Positions 23,913-25,562 of a DNA stretch of 25,562 nt are shown here, piece by piece. The notes under the pieces were generated by a model, which was not told the DNA's origin, ran no database searches, and saw nothing but the letters and a program-made list of their open reading frames with translations. Origin of the DNA: an uncultured Lachnospiraceae bacterium (GTDB lineage Bacteria; Bacillota; Clostridia; Lachnospirales; Lachnospiraceae). Both the position numbers and the translations under genes were made by a program. The stretch lies in the NCBI GenBank assembly GCA_910583605.1, contig CAJTXN010000024.1:1-25562 (forward strand), given 5' to 3'. Within the stretch, counting starts at the first letter, position 1. Every line of letters starts with the position of its first letter.

Positions 23913-23990
23913 ATAAATAGCGGTTTTGATATATGGTTGAAGCTGACAGGCGTTGACCATATATTAAAACCGCTATTTATTTATTTGTTT
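23913..23990 (+). terminator. Long intrinsic terminator hairpin
   Basis: ATAAATAGCGGTTTT (23913-23927) pairs fully with AAAACCGCTATTTAT (23966-23980). After one mismatch, ATATATGGT pairs with ACCATATAT, leaving an 18-20-base loop. A T-rich tail (TTATTTGTTTTATTTT) follows. It ends the coiled-coil gene. Confidence 0.8.
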
Positions 23991-24034
23991 TATTTTATGT
24001 TATACTGTTTTTTAGAAAACAGACAGGAAAGGCG

Positions 24035-24347
24035 GTGCTGATATTGGTTTATAATATGGAGAAACGGAATATAAGGATATACGGTATGATTCTGTTTATT
24101 GTATGCTGTTTTCAGTTTAATTCTCTTCCATCCATATCCGACTGTCTGCCGGCACAGACAGAACCGGTACGGGATGGGGAAAGAGGCTGCTTTTGCCGCC
24201 ATTGTTTTTGCGATGGTGTTATTTCCGTATTTCATTTACCGGATCACCGTTTATCTGTACAGGAGATGTATGATTCCTTTATGGAAGATTATCAATTATA
24301 TACATCTCTTGGATGGGCAGAAAGAGAAGGCTTCTATTCGAATCTGA
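24035..24347 (+). pseudogene. Possible frameshifted small membrane protein
   Basis: Two adjacent hydrophobic pieces lie in different frames. The first runs from GTG 24035 or ATG 24056 (MEKRNIRIYGMILFIVCCF). The second covers about 24160-24345 (MGKEAAFAAIVFAMVLFPYF, a basic loop, then MIPLWKIINYIHLL). A single frameshift between about 24115 and 24170 would join them into a two-segment membrane protein of about 95 residues. Reading the first frame straight on gives non-membrane sequence that runs into the next gene and looks spurious. A TGTTATACT extended -10 lies at 23998-24006. Homology is not recognised. Confidence 0.3.
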
Positions 24348-24373
24348 TTATCAAAAGATATACAGGAGGTAAT

Positions 24374-25078
24374 ATGGAACGAATGAAGCTATGTGATAAA
24401 GTGAAAATATTATTGATTAATGAAGATACAAATATGCATTGCCTGATAAAAAATCTTCTGAATCCGGAAAATTATAAAATATATGAAGCGGATAACGGAA
24501 CCATGGGCTTACAGTTAAGTACCAGCTTATGTCCGGATATTGTTTTATTGGATTTGAAATTAAGAGATATAAACGGAATGGAAATCATAAGCTGCATAAG
24601 AGAGTGGTCGGATTGTCCGATCATTGTTATATCAGAGTCTGATGCGGCTGCCAGAAAAGTAAAAGCCTTGTATGCCGGAGCAGATGATTATATTGTGAAA
24701 CCTTTTTATAATCAGGAACTGAAGGCAAGAATCTTTTCCGTTCTGCGCAGAAGAGGAACCGGTGGACATACCCATCCCTATAAAGCAAAAGATTTGGAAA
24801 TTGACTTTGACAGGCGTCTGGTTACGGTACGAAACCAGAAGATACATTTTCCGCTTATCGAATACCGGATACTGGAGTAGCTGGCCCTGAATGCCGGAAA
24901 CGTGGTTACATACAAAATGCTGATGCAGAAAATATGGGGACCCTATACCAATGGCAACAGCAGGACACTGCGGGTGAATATGACAAATATCCGGAAAAAG
25001 ATTGAGAAAATACCTACCTCGCCGGAATATATATTTATCTGTTTGCCGGAAAAGTACTGGAATGGGGAAAGGATATGA
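24374..25078 (+). pseudogene. KdpE/OmpR-type response regulator interrupted by an in-frame TAG
   Basis: The start is ATG 24374 behind AGGAGG. The receiver domain is complete: NED near the N-terminus, phospho-acceptor Asp in PDIVLLDLKL, IVISESDA and IVKPFYNQEL with the conserved Lys. A winged-helix domain follows (LEIDFDRRLVTV, then IEYRILE). TAG at 24878-24880 replaces what is normally Leu (EYRLLELLALNAG; TTG-to-TAG), and the frame continues LALNAGNVVTYKMLMQKIWGPY...NMTNIRKKIE. The last residues (ICLPEKYWNGERI) do not match the usual GVGYRM end, so a frameshift near 25040-25055 is also likely. As terminated, the product is a receiver domain with half a DNA-binding domain. No kdp genes or cognate kinase are in the window. 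Confidence 0.8.
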
Positions 25079-25188
25079 AAATAATCGGCAGATTTTTTCA
25101 CTATTGTATCAGGAAAGGAAATGTCGCCGGTGAAAAATTAAAAGAGATGGCAGCTTTTAGTTGTGGGGTTTTTGGATTTCTGTTTTAG
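25075..25188 (+). CDS. Small open frame overlapping the response regulator end
   Basis: 37 codons from ATG 25075 (ATGA overlap with the regulator stop, GGGGAAAGG upstream): MKIIGRFFHYCIRKGNVAGE and so on, ending GVFGFLF. The coupling signals look real, but the peptide is unrecognised, and the reading frame may be debris of the damaged regulator region. Confidence 0.2.
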   Translation: MKIIGRFFHYCIRKGNVAGEKLKEMAAFSCGVFGFLF

Positions 25189-25349
25189 AATATACATATT
25201 GACAGGTTTTGATAAATTATGGTAATATTAATTTACTAAATAATGATTTGTAGAATTTTAATTGATAAGATCAAAGGGGTTATACAAAAGATAAGGTGTA
25301 TAAATATAGAAGAAATGGATTTTTATTAAAATATTTAAAGATTGAATAT
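25189..25349. other. AT-rich intergenic sequence
   Basis: No gene is supported here. A possible promoter is TTGACA (25199-25204) followed by TATGGT (25219-25224) and, with a better fit at a longer spacing, TAATAT (25224-25229). It faces right and has no recognisable gene before the next hairpin. Confidence 0.3.
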
Positions 25350-25411
25350 ACCTACATTTGTATAATTTCAGATGCTGATAATGGAATATACAAATGTAGG
25401 TTTTATTGTTT
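25350..25411 (+). terminator. Perfect 14-bp inverted repeat, probable terminator
   Basis: CCTACATTTGTATA (25351-25364) pairs perfectly with TATACAAATGTAGG (25387-25400) around a 22-base loop and is followed by TTTTATTGTTTTAT. After it only an uninterpretable 34-codon frame from ATG 25441 is seen. Confidence 0.6.
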
Positions 25412-25562
25412 TATAATATATTGGTCTTGAAATAATCATTATGAAGTATTTTATAAAAAGCTTTGTTAAAACAACAGATATAGCGAAAGCAATTGGTACA
25501 AAGTTTTTAGGTAATTGCGAAACAGGGTTGGCGTTTGATGTTTAGAGAAGGCAGATGCCGGA

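Noticed and set aside
25350..25401. Perfect inverted repeat as the terminal repeat of a small mobile element
   Set aside because: The arms are only 22 bases apart and a T-rich tract follows, which fits a transcription terminator better.
25441..25545. 34-codon frame with weak resemblance to the N-terminus of LpxD-like acyltransferases (DIAKAIGTKFLGN)
   Set aside because: Too short, no ribosome binding site, resemblance not convincing.

Overview
The window looks like chromosome from a gut-type Firmicute, most likely a Lachnospiraceae or other Clostridia (inference). The signs are AGGAGG-type ribosome binding sites, sigma-A style promoters, moderate to low GC, a MecA-type penicillin-binding protein with BlaI/MecI-like operators, and a nisin-type immunity cassette. 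No tRNA, rRNA, CRISPR array, transposase or integrase was seen. What stands out is a mixture of intact housekeeping-type genes and at least nine broken ones.

Left part (1-5090) is an AT-rich defence-island remnant. It holds an S8 protease open to the left edge (the peptidase partner of an AAA ATPase/S8 phage-defence pair), a promoterless C-terminal fragment of a type III restriction Res subunit, an intact DUF262-DUF1524 protein of the GmrSD type, and a truncated RhuM-like gene. Next (5090-7300) come a truncated sugar-isomerase-like TIM barrel, a kptA (tRNA 2'-phosphotransferase) reading frame stopped by one in-frame TAG, and an intact, translationally coupled flavin reductase / VOC pair.

Middle part (7300-10640): two near-identical promoter/operator units with TACA-N2-TGTA dyads precede a 710-aa MecA-like PBP. 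An AAA ATPase gene with a good sigma-A promoter but a single in-frame TAG follows, overlapping the start of a CAT-like acetyltransferase gene that has lost its middle. About 500 bp of decayed sequence comes next.

10990-16240 is a minus-strand lantibiotic self-protection/resistance cassette in the order lanF-lanE-lanG-lanI-lanR-lanK. A TCT-N8-TCT box and a -10 lie upstream of lanF at the nisin-promoter spacing, and lanRK has its own extended -10 promoter. The NisI-like lipoprotein appears to be two tandem SpaI-like domains. LanF, the ABC ATPase, has lost its Walker A Lys-Ser/Thr and about 80 residues by an in-frame deletion, so the transporter should be dead as written while lanI and lanRK look intact. 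The right end of this imported block is a visible junction: the first codons of an ICE-type HTH regulator run into a 5'-truncated DUF1893 gene.

Right part (16500-23980) is mostly intact: a 391-aa protein with two FliD-like repeats, a MoxR ATPase / DUF2201-VWA pair on the minus strand, a divergent membrane metallophosphoesterase + PAP2 phosphatase pair behind a promoter with a 19-bp spacer and MerR-type dyad, and a 334-aa coiled-coil protein. The last 1.5 kb holds a frameshifted small membrane protein and a KdpE/OmpR-type response regulator, again broken by one in-frame TAG. Three otherwise recognisable genes (kptA, the AAA ATPase and the regulator) are each interrupted by a single amber codon. 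Decay is the simple explanation, but the pattern deserves a check.
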